A DNA stretch of 64,000 nt from NCBI GenBank assembly GCA_016191815.1, contig JACPVI010000015.1:1-64000 (forward strand), given 5' to 3'. The position numbers and the translations under genes are program-made. The notes under the pieces are model-generated. The model saw nothing but the letters and a program-made list of their open reading frames with translations. It did no database searches and was not told where the DNA came from. The DNA is from Myxococcales bacterium. Its GTDB lineage: Bacteria; Myxococcota; Myxococcia; Myxococcales; Myxococcaceae. Shown one piece after another: positions 56,816 through 64,000 of this stretch. Position 1 is the stretch's first letter. Each line of letters opens with the position of its first letter.

Positions 56816-58651
56816 CTACTCGACGGTCACGCTCTTCGCCAGGTTCCTCGGCTGGTCCACGTCGTTCCCCCGCAGGTCGGCGACGTGGTAGGCGAGCATC
56901 TGCAGGGGCACCGTGGCCACCACCGGGGCGAGCAGGGCCGGCGCGGGCGGGACCACGATGGCGTGGTCCGCCAGCTTCCGCACCTGCTCGTCGCCCTCTT
57001 CCAAAACCGCGATCACCTTCCCCCCGCGCGTCCGCACCTCCTCGATGTTCCCCAGGATCTTCTCGTAGGCGATCTGCGGATCCCTCGGAGCGATCACCAC
57101 CACCGGCAGCTTGTCGTCGATGAGCGCGATCGGCCCGTGCTTCATCTCCCCGCCGGCGTAGCCCTCGGCGTGGATGTAGCTAATCTCCTTGAGCTTGAGC
57201 GCGCCCTCCATCGCCACCGAGTGCATCGGCCCGCGCCCGAGGAAGAGAAAGCCCTGCGCCGCCTGGAACGCCTGGGCGATCCTCTTCACCGCGCCTTCCG
57301 AGCGCAAGACCGCCTCCATCAGCTTGGGGATCTCGGTGAGGTGGGTGAGCCGCCTTTGCGCCTCGCGCACGGTGAGCCGCCCGCGGAGCCGCCCCAGCTT
57401 CACCCCCAAGAGGTAGAGCGCCACGAGCTGGGTGGTGAACGCCTTGGTGGAGGCCACGCCGATCTCCGGCCCGGCGTTGGTGATCAGCGAGAACGCGGTC
57501 TCCCGGGTGATCGCCGAGCCGATCACGTTGCAGATCGACATCGCCAGCGCCCCCCGCGCGCGCGCCTCCTTGATCGCCGCCAGGGTGTCCGCCGTCTCCC
57601 CCGACTGGCTGATCGCCACGCACAGGTGCGTCGGCTCGACGATCGGGTCGCGGTAGCGGAACTCGCTCGCCAGCTCCACCTCCACCGGGATCCGCGCCAA
57701 GGACTCGATCATCAGCTTGCCGGCGAGCCCGGCGTGGTAGCTCGTCCCGCAGGCCACCACCGTCACCTTGGTGATCGCGCGGACCTGCTCGGGGGTGAAG
57801 CCGAAGCCTTCCAGGTGGACGTCCCCCTCGGAGAGGAGCACCCGCCCACGAATGGTGTCCGCCACCGCCCGCGGCTGCTCGTGGATCTCCTTGTGCATGA
57901 AGTGCTTGTGGCCGCCCTTCTCCGCCATCACCGGCGTCCAGTCGATGCGGCGGGTGGGCCGGTTCGCCGGCCGGCCTTCGCGGTCGAAGATCTCCACCTT
58001 CTCCGCGGTGAGCACCGCGAGGTCGCCCTCTTCCATGTAGACGAAGTCGCGGGTGTGCTCGAGCAGCGCCGGCACGTCCGAGGCGAGGAAGTTCTGCCCC
58101 ACCGAAAGCCCGAGCACCATCGGCGAGGCGTCCTTGGTGCAGACGATGCGGCTGGGGTCCTGCGCGCACACCACCGCCAGGGCGTAGGTCCCCCTCACCC
58201 GGGCCACCGCGGCGCGCACCGCGTCCTTCAGCTCCAGCCCCCTCTCCTGCTCGTCCGCGATGAGGTGGGCGAACACCTCGGAGTCGGTCTCGGAGGAGAA
58301 GACGTGCCCGCTCCCCCCAAGCTCCTCCTTGAGCGCGAGGTGGTTCTCGATGATCCCATTGTGCACCACCGCCACCCCCCGGTAGGCGTGCGGGTGGGCG
58401 TTCTCGTCGGAGGGCCGCCCGTGGGTGGCCCAGCGGGTGTGACCGATGCCGATGGTGCCGGCCGGCGGCTCCGCCACCACCCGGTTCTCGAGGTTGCGGA
58501 GCTTCCCGGTGGCCCGCACCACGTTGAGCTGGTTTCTCCCCACCACCGCCACGCCCGCCGAGTCGTACCCGCGGTACTCGAGCTTCTTGAGCCCCGAGAC
58601 CAGGATCGGCGCCGACTCCTTGTCACCGACGTAGCCGACGATTCCGCACAT
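56816..58651 (-). CDS. glmS: Glutamine-fructose-6-phosphate aminotransferase
   Basis: 611 aa, full length. The N-terminal class II amidotransferase domain starts MCGIVGYVG, Cys2 being the nucleophile after Met removal, with HTRWATHG and VVHNGIIEN. Two SIS domains follow (VVACGTSYHAGL, AISQSGETADT; FLGRGPMHSVAMEGALKLKE), ending DQPRNLAKSVTVE. It makes glucosamine-6-phosphate from fructose-6-phosphate and glutamine for cell wall and lipopolysaccharide. The gene lies 131 bases after glmU in the same direction. No glmS ribozyme or small-RNA site was recognised. Confidence 0.97.
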   Translation of the reverse strand: MCGIVGYVGDKESAPILVSGLKKLEYRGYDSAGVAVVGRNQLNVVRATGKLRNLENRVVAEPPAGTIGIGHTRWATHGRPSDENAHPHAYRGVAVVHNGIIENHLALKEELGGSGHVFSSETDSEVFAHLIADEQERGLELKDAVRAAVARVRGTYALAVVCAQDPSRIVCTKDASPMVLGLSVGQNFLASDVPALLEHTRDFVYMEEGDLAVLTAEKVEIFDREGRPANRPTRRIDWTPVMAEKGGHKHFMHKEIHEQPRAVADTIRGRVLLSEGDVHLEGFGFTPEQVRAITKVTVVACGTSYHAGLAGKLMIESLARIPVEVELASEFRYRDPIVEPTHLCVAISQSGETADTLAAIKEARARGALAMSICNVIGSAITRETAFSLITNAGPEIGVASTKAFTTQLVALYLLGVKLGRLRGRLTVREAQRRLTHLTEIPKLMEAVLRSEGAVKRIAQAFQAAQGFLFLGRGPMHSVAMEGALKLKEISYIHAEGYAGGEMKHGPIALIDDKLPVVVIAPRDPQIAYEKILGNIEEVRTRGGKVIAVLEEGDEQVRKLADHAIVVPPAPALLAPVVATVPLQMLAYHVADLRGNDVDQPRNLAKSVTVE

Positions 58652-58782
58652 GCCTCACCTTCCTCAAGGCGCCATCAAACCACGCCCGCTCCCCCGTAGG
58701 CCCGCTCGCCCTCTCGTTTCCCTGGCGAGCTGATGCAGCCAGGGTGTGAGGTGGGCATCCGGATCGCCCGTGACAAGCGCGC

Positions 58783-60213
58783 TCAGCTTCCTCTCGAACG
58801 CCTGGCCCGCCGCTTCACTGCCCAGCCTTCCTTCACCACCTGCCTGCCACGCCCGAGGGCCAGGCTGCCCGGGGGAACGTCCTCGGTGATGGTCGAGCCC
58901 GCCCCCACGTAGGCCCCCTCGCCCACCGTCACCGGCGCCACCAGCGTCACGTCCGAGCCGATGAAGGCGCCGTCGGAAATCACCGTGGGGTGCTTGGCCT
59001 CGCCGTCGTAGTTGCAGGTGATGGTGCCGGCTCCCACGTTCACCCCCGAGCCGATGTCCGCATCGCCGAGGTAGGTGAGGTGGTTCGCCTTGGCGCCTTT
59101 GCGGATGCGGGTCTTCTTCGTCTCCACGAAGTTGCCCACGTGCACGCCCTCCTCCAGGACCGAGCCGGGCCGGAGGCGCGCGAACGGACCCACCTGGCAG
59201 CGCGGGCCAACCACCGTCTCGTCCAAGACCGAGTAGGGCCGAAGCTCCGAGCCGTCGCCCACCGTGCTCTGGTTGAGCACGCACCCCTGCCAGATGCGAA
59301 CATCCGCCCCCACCTCGCAGCCGGCGTGGATGGACACCATCGGGCCGATCACCGTGTTGGGGCCGATCTCCACCCCGTCGTCGATGAAGGTCGTCTCCGG
59401 GTGCTGGATGGTGACGCCCCGCTTCATGTGCTCGGTGTTGATCCGCATCCTGAGCACCGCGGCCCGGGCGGCCAGCTCCGAGCGGTCGTTCACTCCGGCG
59501 ATCTCCTCGAAGTCCGCCCGCACCGCCACCACCTCGCCCTCCTTGGCGGCCCGCTCCACCACATCGGTGAGGTACACCTCTCCTTGCGCGTTTTCGCCGC
59601 CGAGCTGCGAGAGCGCCTCGAAGAGGAACCTCGAATCCGCCAGGTAGATGCCGGCGTTCACCTCATCGATGCACCGCTCCTCCGCGCTCGCGTCCTTCTC
59701 CTCCACCACCCGGAGCACCTTCGCCGGCTGGTTGTCCCGGGCTTGTGTCACCACCCGGCCGTAGCCGGTCGGCTGATCCGCGATGGAGGTGATCATCGCC
59801 AGCTTCGGGCGCCTGGCGCGGAACGCCTCCCACAGCCGCTCCAGAGTCTCCCGGCACAGCAGGGGCACGTCGCCGTAGAGCACCAGCACCGCACCCTCGA
59901 AGGAGCGGAGCGCCTCCCGGGCGCACAAGACCGCGTGCCCGGTGCCGCGCTGCTCCGGCTGCATCGCGTAGCGGATCAACCGATCCGGAAACGCCTCGGA
60001 GATGACCTTCTGCACCTCGTCCGCCTGGTGGCCCAGCACCGCCACCACCGGGGCTGCGCCAAGCTCCACCGCACGCCAGATGGGGTAGAAGCACAGCGGC
60101 CGGCCGAGCAGCGAGTGCAGCACCTTGGCCTTCTCGGATTTCATCCGGGTGCCCTTGCCGGCGCACAGCACGACCGCCGCCAGCGGGCCCGGGTTGGGGC
60201 TCGAAGCATCCAT
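58783..60213 (-). CDS. glmU: Bifunctional GlmU: glucosamine-1-phosphate acetyltransferase / GlcNAc-1-phosphate uridyltransferase
   Basis: 476 aa. The N-terminal uridyltransferase has [18 protein letters not shown] (about 17-34), [11 protein letters not shown] and LYGDVPLL. The C-terminal left-handed beta-helix acetyltransferase shows hexad repeats and the catalytic-site region [30 protein letters not shown], with [13 protein letters not shown]. It makes UDP-GlcNAc, two steps after GlmS; GlmM is not in the window. It is the upstream gene of a glmU-glmS pair. Confidence 0.97.
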   Translation of the reverse strand: MDASSPNPGPLAAVVLCAGKGTRMKSEKAKVLHSLLGRPLCFYPIWRAVELGAAPVVAVLGHQADEVQKVISEAFPDRLIRYAMQPEQRGTGHAVLCAREALRSFEGAVLVLYGDVPLLCRETLERLWEAFRARRPKLAMITSIADQPTGYGRVVTQARDNQPAKVLRVVEEKDASAEERCIDEVNAGIYLADSRFLFEALSQLGGENAQGEVYLTDVVERAAKEGEVVAVRADFEEIAGVNDRSELAARAAVLRMRINTEHMKRGVTIQHPETTFIDDGVEIGPNTVIGPMVSIHAGCEVGADVRIWQGCVLNQSTVGDGSELRPYSVLDETVVGPRCQVGPFARLRPGSVLEEGVHVGNFVETKKTRIRKGAKANHLTYLGDADIGSGVNVGAGTITCNYDGEAKHPTVISDGAFIGSDVTLVAPVTVGEGAYVGAGSTITEDVPPGSLALGRGRQVVKEGWAVKRRARRSRGS

Positions 60214-60346
60214 GGCGGGCGAGATTTAGGTAGCCGCGAGGGCGCGGTCAACGATCCAGTGGCGCACGCTCGGCCGCTACCGCCGGCCGGAGGCCCTTCC
60301 GGGGCTCGGGGCGCGCAGGGGACCGAGCGCTCACCCTCACCGCGAG

Positions 60347-60379
60347 CCCTCCACTTCGCGCGGTAATCGCGAAGGAGGG
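60347..60379. terminator. Hairpin in the gap downstream of the PilZ gene
   Basis: CCCTCC-A-CTTCGCG (60347-60360) pairs with CGCGAAGGAGGG (60368-60379), with a small bulge and a 7-base loop CGGTAAT. It lies about 60 bases after the PilZ stop and 130 bases before glmU, so it could separate the two units. A run GCAAAACC follows on the plus strand, with no T-run on the minus strand. Confidence 0.4.
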
Positions 60380-60438
60380 CAAAACCACCGTCACCGGCAG
60401 AAGCCGCGAAGCGTCGAAGCGGGGGTATTCCGTCACTC

Positions 60439-60777
60439 TCACGCAGTCCTCAAAGTCCGGCGGGAGACGTAGTCGAGGATGCTCCGCCGATCGCCCGCCG
60501 CGATGTCGACGAAGAAGATTCCCATGCCCGCCGGCTTGAGCAGGCCTCCGCGCACCGTGCGCACCACCTTCCCCAACACGGTGAAGGCCCGCGCCAATCC
60601 GGGGATGTTCAGCCGGAGCGTCAACATCGAGCCCTCCGGCAGAGAAGACCCCGTCTTGAGGAAGAGCCCATTGCCGGAAATCTCCGCGGCGTCGGCCTGG
60701 AAAGGCCGGTTCCACTCGTAGAACTTCACCTCCCCTGACATCGGGGCCCGCGGGTACCTGCGCTGGTTTGCCTCCAT
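60439..60777 (-). CDS. Single-domain PilZ protein
   Basis: 112 aa. The ATG at 60777 has GGAGG eight bases upstream; an earlier ATG at 60792 adds five residues. PilZ features are RRYPR near the start (Arg-rich switch) and EISGNGLFLKT (related to (D/N)xSxxG), followed by beta strands (SMLTLRLNIP; FTVLGKVVRTV). It probably binds cyclic-di-GMP, although the second motif has E-I-S-G-N-G where Asp/Asn-x-Ser-x-x-Gly is usual. It is divergent from the gamma-glutamyltranspeptidase gene over about 180 bases. Confidence 0.88.
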   Translation of the reverse strand: MEANQRRYPRAPMSGEVKFYEWNRPFQADAAEISGNGLFLKTGSSLPEGSMLTLRLNIPGLARAFTVLGKVVRTVRGGLLKPAGMGIFFVDIAAGDRRSILDYVSRRTLRTA

Positions 60778-60957
60778 GTGGCGCGCCTCCATGCAATCGG
60801 GGGGCCATTTCGGCCCAGCCTGTGATCAACGCTACAGGCGTCACCCTTTCAAATACTTGGACACAGCGAACCCGCAAGTTTTCTGTGCATTGTCCGGCGC
60901 AGGTGCGCCATGGTTGCCACACCTGGGACGGACTCGTTCCAAAGCCGGACGACACCT

Positions 60958-62700
60958 ATGCGCCGAGAAACCCTCGCTTTTGTCCTGTTGTTGACCGTAA
61001 ACACCCAGGCGGCTCGGCCGTTTCGGGGCGGAGCGGTGGCCACCGCGCACCCGAGGGCAACCGAGGCGGCGTTGGCGATGCTGAACCGGGGCGGCGGCGC
61101 CACAGATGCCGCGGTGGCGGCGGCCTTGGTGCTCGGGGTGGCAGCGCCCTACCACTCCGGGCTGGGCGGAGGAGGTTTCGCCTTGGTCCACGAGGCGCGA
61201 AGCGGCATCACCGAGGTGATCGACTTCCGCGAGGTGGCGCCCAAGGCGGCGACCCGGGACATGTACCTGAGGGAGGGGAAAGTGGCGCCGGGCCTGTCCA
61301 CTGACGGCGCGCTTTCGGTGGCGGTGCCGGGCGCGGCGCGGGGCTACCTCGAGCTGCTCGGGCGCAAGGGGAGACTGAAACCGGCGGTGGTGATGGCGCC
61401 GGCGATCCAGGCGGCGAGGAAGGGCTTCTGGGTGACGCCGAAGTACCGCACCATCGCGCAGAACCGCCTCGACTGCTTGCGGGCGGATCCGGAGGCCTCG
61501 CGCCTCTTCCTCCGTCCCGGGGCGCAGGGCGTGATGGAGGCGCCCGCGGTCGGAGAGCTGATCACCCAGCCGGAGCTGGCGCGGACTCTCGAGGAGCTGT
61601 CGCGCCGCGGCCCCTCGGCATTCTACGAAGGGAGGGTGGCCAGCGCGATCGAGTCCACCGTGAAGGAGGGGGGGGGCATCCTCACCTCCGAGGATTTGGC
61701 CTCGTACCGGGTCCGCTGGAGGCAGCCGCTCGAGGGGAGCTACCGCGGGCACCGGGTGGCGACCATGCCGCCTCCCTCCGCCGGAGGCCTGGCGGTGGTA
61801 CAGGTGCTGGGCGTCCTGGAGCGCGCCGGGGCACGCGGGCCTTCCTCTCGGGAGCCGGCGGTCCTTCACACCTACGTGGAGGCGGTGCGGAGAGCCTACG
61901 TGGACCGGGCGAGGTACTTGGGAGACCCCGCCTTCGTGGAGATTCCGCTTCCGAAGCTGCACTCGGCCGAGCACATCTCTCAGATGTTGGCCAGCATCGA
62001 CCCATCCCGCGCCACCCCCTCGCAGAAGCTGTTGCCGGCGCCGCTGGCGGCGGATGCGGGTTACACCCCGTGGACGGACGTGCTCCCTGGCGCGAAGGCG
62101 GAGCGGAAGAACACCACCCACGTCTCGGTGATCGACCGGGAGGGAAACGCGGTGGCGCTGACCACCACCGTCAACTACTGGTTCGGGTCCTGCCTAGTGG
62201 CGAGGGGGACCGGAGTGTTGCTGAACGACGAGATGGACGATTTCGCCGCTGCGCCGATGACGCCCAACACCTACGGGCTGGTGACCGGCGAGGCCAACGC
62301 CATCGCGCCGGGGAAGATTCCGCTCTCCTCGATGTCGCCCACGCTGGTCTTCCGCAAGGACGATCCGAAGAAGGCGATGCTCGCTTTGGGCTCACCGGGG
62401 GGCTCCACCATTCCCACCACTGTCATCCAGGTCATCTCCAACGTCCTCGACGGGCAGATGGACGTGGTGCGCGCGGTGGGGGCGGGGCGCATCCATCACC
62501 AGTACCTTCCGGACGCCATCCTGGTCGACAAGTTCGGCCTCGAGCCGGCTACGCTGCGCGCGCTGGAGGCCTTGGGCCACGCGGTGACTCGCACCGACGG
62601 CTGGGGGGATGCGGAGGCGGTGCTGATCGACCCGGCCACCGGCCTCGCCACCGCCGGATCGGATCCGCGCAACGAGGGCTTCGCCTCGGGACAGGACTAG
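60958..62700 (+). CDS. ggt: Gamma-glutamyltranspeptidase
   Basis: 580 aa. The ATG at 60958 gives a signal peptide (RRETLAFVLLLTVNTQA). The precursor is cut in known enzymes before the nucleophile Thr of (Q/N)TTHxSVxD; here that is Thr386 in KNTTHVSVIDREGNAV. Other family marks are GGGATDAAVAAALVLGVAAPYHSGLGGGGF, NDEMDDF and LSSMSPTLVF, with GSPGGSTIPTTVIQV for the oxyanion and gamma-glutamyl site. It cleaves glutathione and other gamma-glutamyl peptides in the periplasm. An upstream in-frame ATG at 60910 would bury the signal peptide and is less likely. Confidence 0.94.
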   Translation: MRRETLAFVLLLTVNTQAARPFRGGAVATAHPRATEAALAMLNRGGGATDAAVAAALVLGVAAPYHSGLGGGGFALVHEARSGITEVIDFREVAPKAATRDMYLREGKVAPGLSTDGALSVAVPGAARGYLELLGRKGRLKPAVVMAPAIQAARKGFWVTPKYRTIAQNRLDCLRADPEASRLFLRPGAQGVMEAPAVGELITQPELARTLEELSRRGPSAFYEGRVASAIESTVKEGGGILTSEDLASYRVRWRQPLEGSYRGHRVATMPPPSAGGLAVVQVLGVLERAGARGPSSREPAVLHTYVEAVRRAYVDRARYLGDPAFVEIPLPKLHSAEHISQMLASIDPSRATPSQKLLPAPLAADAGYTPWTDVLPGAKAERKNTTHVSVIDREGNAVALTTTVNYWFGSCLVARGTGVLLNDEMDDFAAAPMTPNTYGLVTGEANAIAPGKIPLSSMSPTLVFRKDDPKKAMLALGSPGGSTIPTTVIQVISNVLDGQMDVVRAVGAGRIHHQYLPDAILVDKFGLEPATLRALEALGHAVTRTDGWGDAEAVLIDPATGLATAGSDPRNEGFASGQD

Positions 62701-62709
62701 GAGGCCCGC

Positions 62710-63120
62710 TTGCGCACCGTAAAGACGAGCCACCCCTCTTTTCCGAAGGCGGGAGCCAACGCGCTGCTTTCGGTAGAGCCGCTCCTCCGCTGGCAAGCGC
62801 TGTGCGGAGATCAGGGCCACTGGAGGGTCGGACTGTACTCTCCTCCGGAGGCCACCGCGGAGGATTGCCACGAGCTGGAACGCCACGACTGCCCCGAGCT
62901 GTTCGTCCTCCTCTCCGGACGGATGAGCCTCTTGCTCTTCGAGGCAGGCGGGCTGCGCGAGCTGGCCCTCGAGCCGGGCCGGCCGGCATTGATCACCGCA
63001 CCGCACAACGGATTCTGCCCCGGAGGCCCCCACACCGGCGTCGCCCTGGTGGTGGAGCGCGACGCCTTCTCCACCGAGTACCGCACTCCCGAGGAGTGGG
63101 CACGCGAGCGCCGCGATTGA
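62710..63120 (+). CDS. Cupin-like small protein
   Basis: 136 aa, TTG start at 62710 after TAGGAGG. Beta-rich; CPELFVLLSGRMSLLLFE, LALEPGRPALITAPHNGFCPGG and GVALVVERDAF fit the two strands-plus-turn motifs of a cupin or DUF-type cupin (PELFVLLSGR with HxxE-like spacing EDCHELERHDCPE). The TatD-like gene that follows overlaps its stop (TTGA), so the two are coupled. Substrate unknown. Confidence 0.75.
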   Translation: MRTVKTSHPSFPKAGANALLSVEPLLRWQALCGDQGHWRVGLYSPPEATAEDCHELERHDCPELFVLLSGRMSLLLFEAGGLRELALEPGRPALITAPHNGFCPGGPHTGVALVVERDAFSTEYRTPEEWARERRD

Positions 63121-63884
63121 GCCTCTTCGACGCGCACCTCCACCCTTGCGGCCTATCCGATCAGGACCTGGAGACGCTCCGCTACTTCGGAGTCACCGGG
63201 GCGCTGGCGGTGGCAGGCCGTTCGGCGCAGGCGACCGCGGGCGCGGTGTTGGAGCACCTGCGCGACACCGCCGGGCCCCAGCTCGGGCGGCTCTCCCGGG
63301 CGGGGATTGGAGCCTACGCGGCGGTCGGCCTGCACCCCTTGGTGGTGCCGCGCCGCGGGCTCGGCGAAATCCTCTCCGCGCTGCCGGGCTTCTTCCGGGG
63401 CGGAAAGGTGGTGGCGATCGGCGAGGTCGGCCTCCACCGGGGAGGCCCCGCCGAAGAAGAAGCCTTCTCCGAGCAGCTCACCCTCGCCCGGAGGCTCAAG
63501 CTGCCGGTGGTGGTGCACACCCCCCGGGCGGACAAGGAGCGCCACACCCGCCGCGCCCTCACCCTCATCCGCACCTCGGGGATTTCTCCGTCGAGCGTGC
63601 TGGTGGACCACGCCGGCCCGCGCACGCTGCGGCCGATCCTCGAGTGCGGGCACTACGCCGGCCTCACCATCCACCCCGACGAGCTCTCCGCCGAGCGCGC
63701 CTCGGCGCTCGTCCGCCGGCATGGAGCCGAGCGGCTGATTCTCGGCTCGGATTTGGGCGAGGGTGCCGGCGACATCGTGGGCGTCGCAAGGACGGTCAGC
63801 CAGCTGCTCCGCGCCGGAATCTCCGCTCGGGTGGTGGCCCGCGTCTCCGACCTCAATGCCCGCAAGCTGCTCAGGGTCGGCTGA
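63117..63884 (+). CDS. TatD-like metal-dependent hydrolase
   Basis: 255 aa. The TTG at 63117 overlaps the previous stop. The N-terminal metal motif FDAHLHP (HxH), IGEVGLHRG (Glu), LPVVVHTPR (His), VDHAG and the late LGSDLGEG (Asp) are the TIM-barrel ligands of the TatD/amidohydrolase group. The sequence differs from classical TatD DNases by GLHRG instead of GLD. It could be a deacylase, lactonase or nuclease. The remaining 116 bases of the window show nothing recognisable. Confidence 0.85.
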   Translation: MSLFDAHLHPCGLSDQDLETLRYFGVTGALAVAGRSAQATAGAVLEHLRDTAGPQLGRLSRAGIGAYAAVGLHPLVVPRRGLGEILSALPGFFRGGKVVAIGEVGLHRGGPAEEEAFSEQLTLARRLKLPVVVHTPRADKERHTRRALTLIRTSGISPSSVLVDHAGPRTLRPILECGHYAGLTIHPDELSAERASALVRRHGAERLILGSDLGEGAGDIVGVARTVSQLLRAGISARVVARVSDLNARKLLRVG

Positions 63885-64000
63885 AAGTAGGTGCCTGTAG
63901 ACTGCCGTGCCACCTCCCTTCCTGGCGCCAAGGGGAGGAACTGAGCGAAGATCTTCTGGCCTAGTGCGCCCGGCCGGGTGCGCGCCGTCGGTCGCGCGGA

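Noticed and set aside
58652-58782. glmS leader region searched for a glmS ribozyme
   Set aside because: No pseudoknot core or conserved sequence recognised in the 131 bases, and the ribozyme is typical of Firmicutes.
60818-60839. Hairpin GCCTGT...ACAGGC before the PilZ gene, considered as a cyclic-di-GMP riboswitch
   Set aside because: The conserved GEMM residues and second stem are absent. It may be a chance hairpin.

Overview
The window is 64 kb of very GC-rich bacterial chromosome. Everything points to a myxobacterium or close relative (phylum Myxococcota): six intact eukaryote-like Ser/Thr kinases, two sigma-54 activators (one with an FHA domain, one with PilZ and receiver domains), a secreted protein ending in a MYXO-CTERM-like GCGC/hydrophobic/RRRR tail, many lipoproteins with Asp/Ala/Gly-rich spacers, an LETM1-like protein, and a LexA-box-like site of the myxobacterial type in front of recA. 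No rRNA, tRNA or CRISPR array was seen. Bases 1-135 and 63885-64000 hold no recognisable gene.

Layout. 0.1-20 kb is signalling and cell surface: an FHA-sigma54 activator coupled to a PEGA-tailed kinase, a MYXO-CTERM protein, a zinc-ribbon kinase followed by a TPR/barrel protein, an LRR protein, a secreted Vps62-like protein, a 967-residue protein ending in a papain/calpain-like Cys-His-Asn domain, a TPR kinase divergent from a PilZ-receiver-sigma54 activator, and another kinase. 20-29 kb holds a PD40/M28/PDZ exopeptidase, then a graveyard of decayed pieces (kinase-WD40 remnant, IS91-like transposase, ABC permease tail) marked by two related TTATGC...GCATAA palindromes, an isopropylmalate/isocitrate-type dehydrogenase and a beta-helix lipoprotein. 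29-35 kb carries a HEAT-repeat lipoprotein, the LETM1-like protein, recA and a DUF4143 ATPase.

35.4-46.2 kb is a polyhydroxyalkanoate (PHA) cluster: phaR, a phasin-like gene and a class III-size PHA synthase on the minus strand. Divergently there are an MFS transporter, two paralogous lipoproteins flanking a lipoprotein hydrolase and an outer-membrane protein, then a PhaE/phasin-like gene, an acyl-CoA ligase and a second synthase. Nearly every junction is an ATGA/GTGA overlap or a very short gap, and PhaR-type operators lie in front of phaR/MFS and the phasin gene.

46.6-64 kb holds an ECF sigma/anti-sigma operon, a second copy of the zinc-ribbon-kinase plus TPR/barrel module, a further kinase, and a cobalamin-type radical SAM protein whose C-terminal third carries five copies of a GVAEA-(A/P)PPP repeat. 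That gene is bracketed by two type II toxin-antitoxin modules and is the strongest candidate for an undescribed system. The window closes with glmS, glmU, a PilZ protein, a gamma-glutamyltranspeptidase, a cupin-like protein and a TatD-like hydrolase. Coordinates and frames were read by eye. Family assignments come from motif recognition, without database searches.
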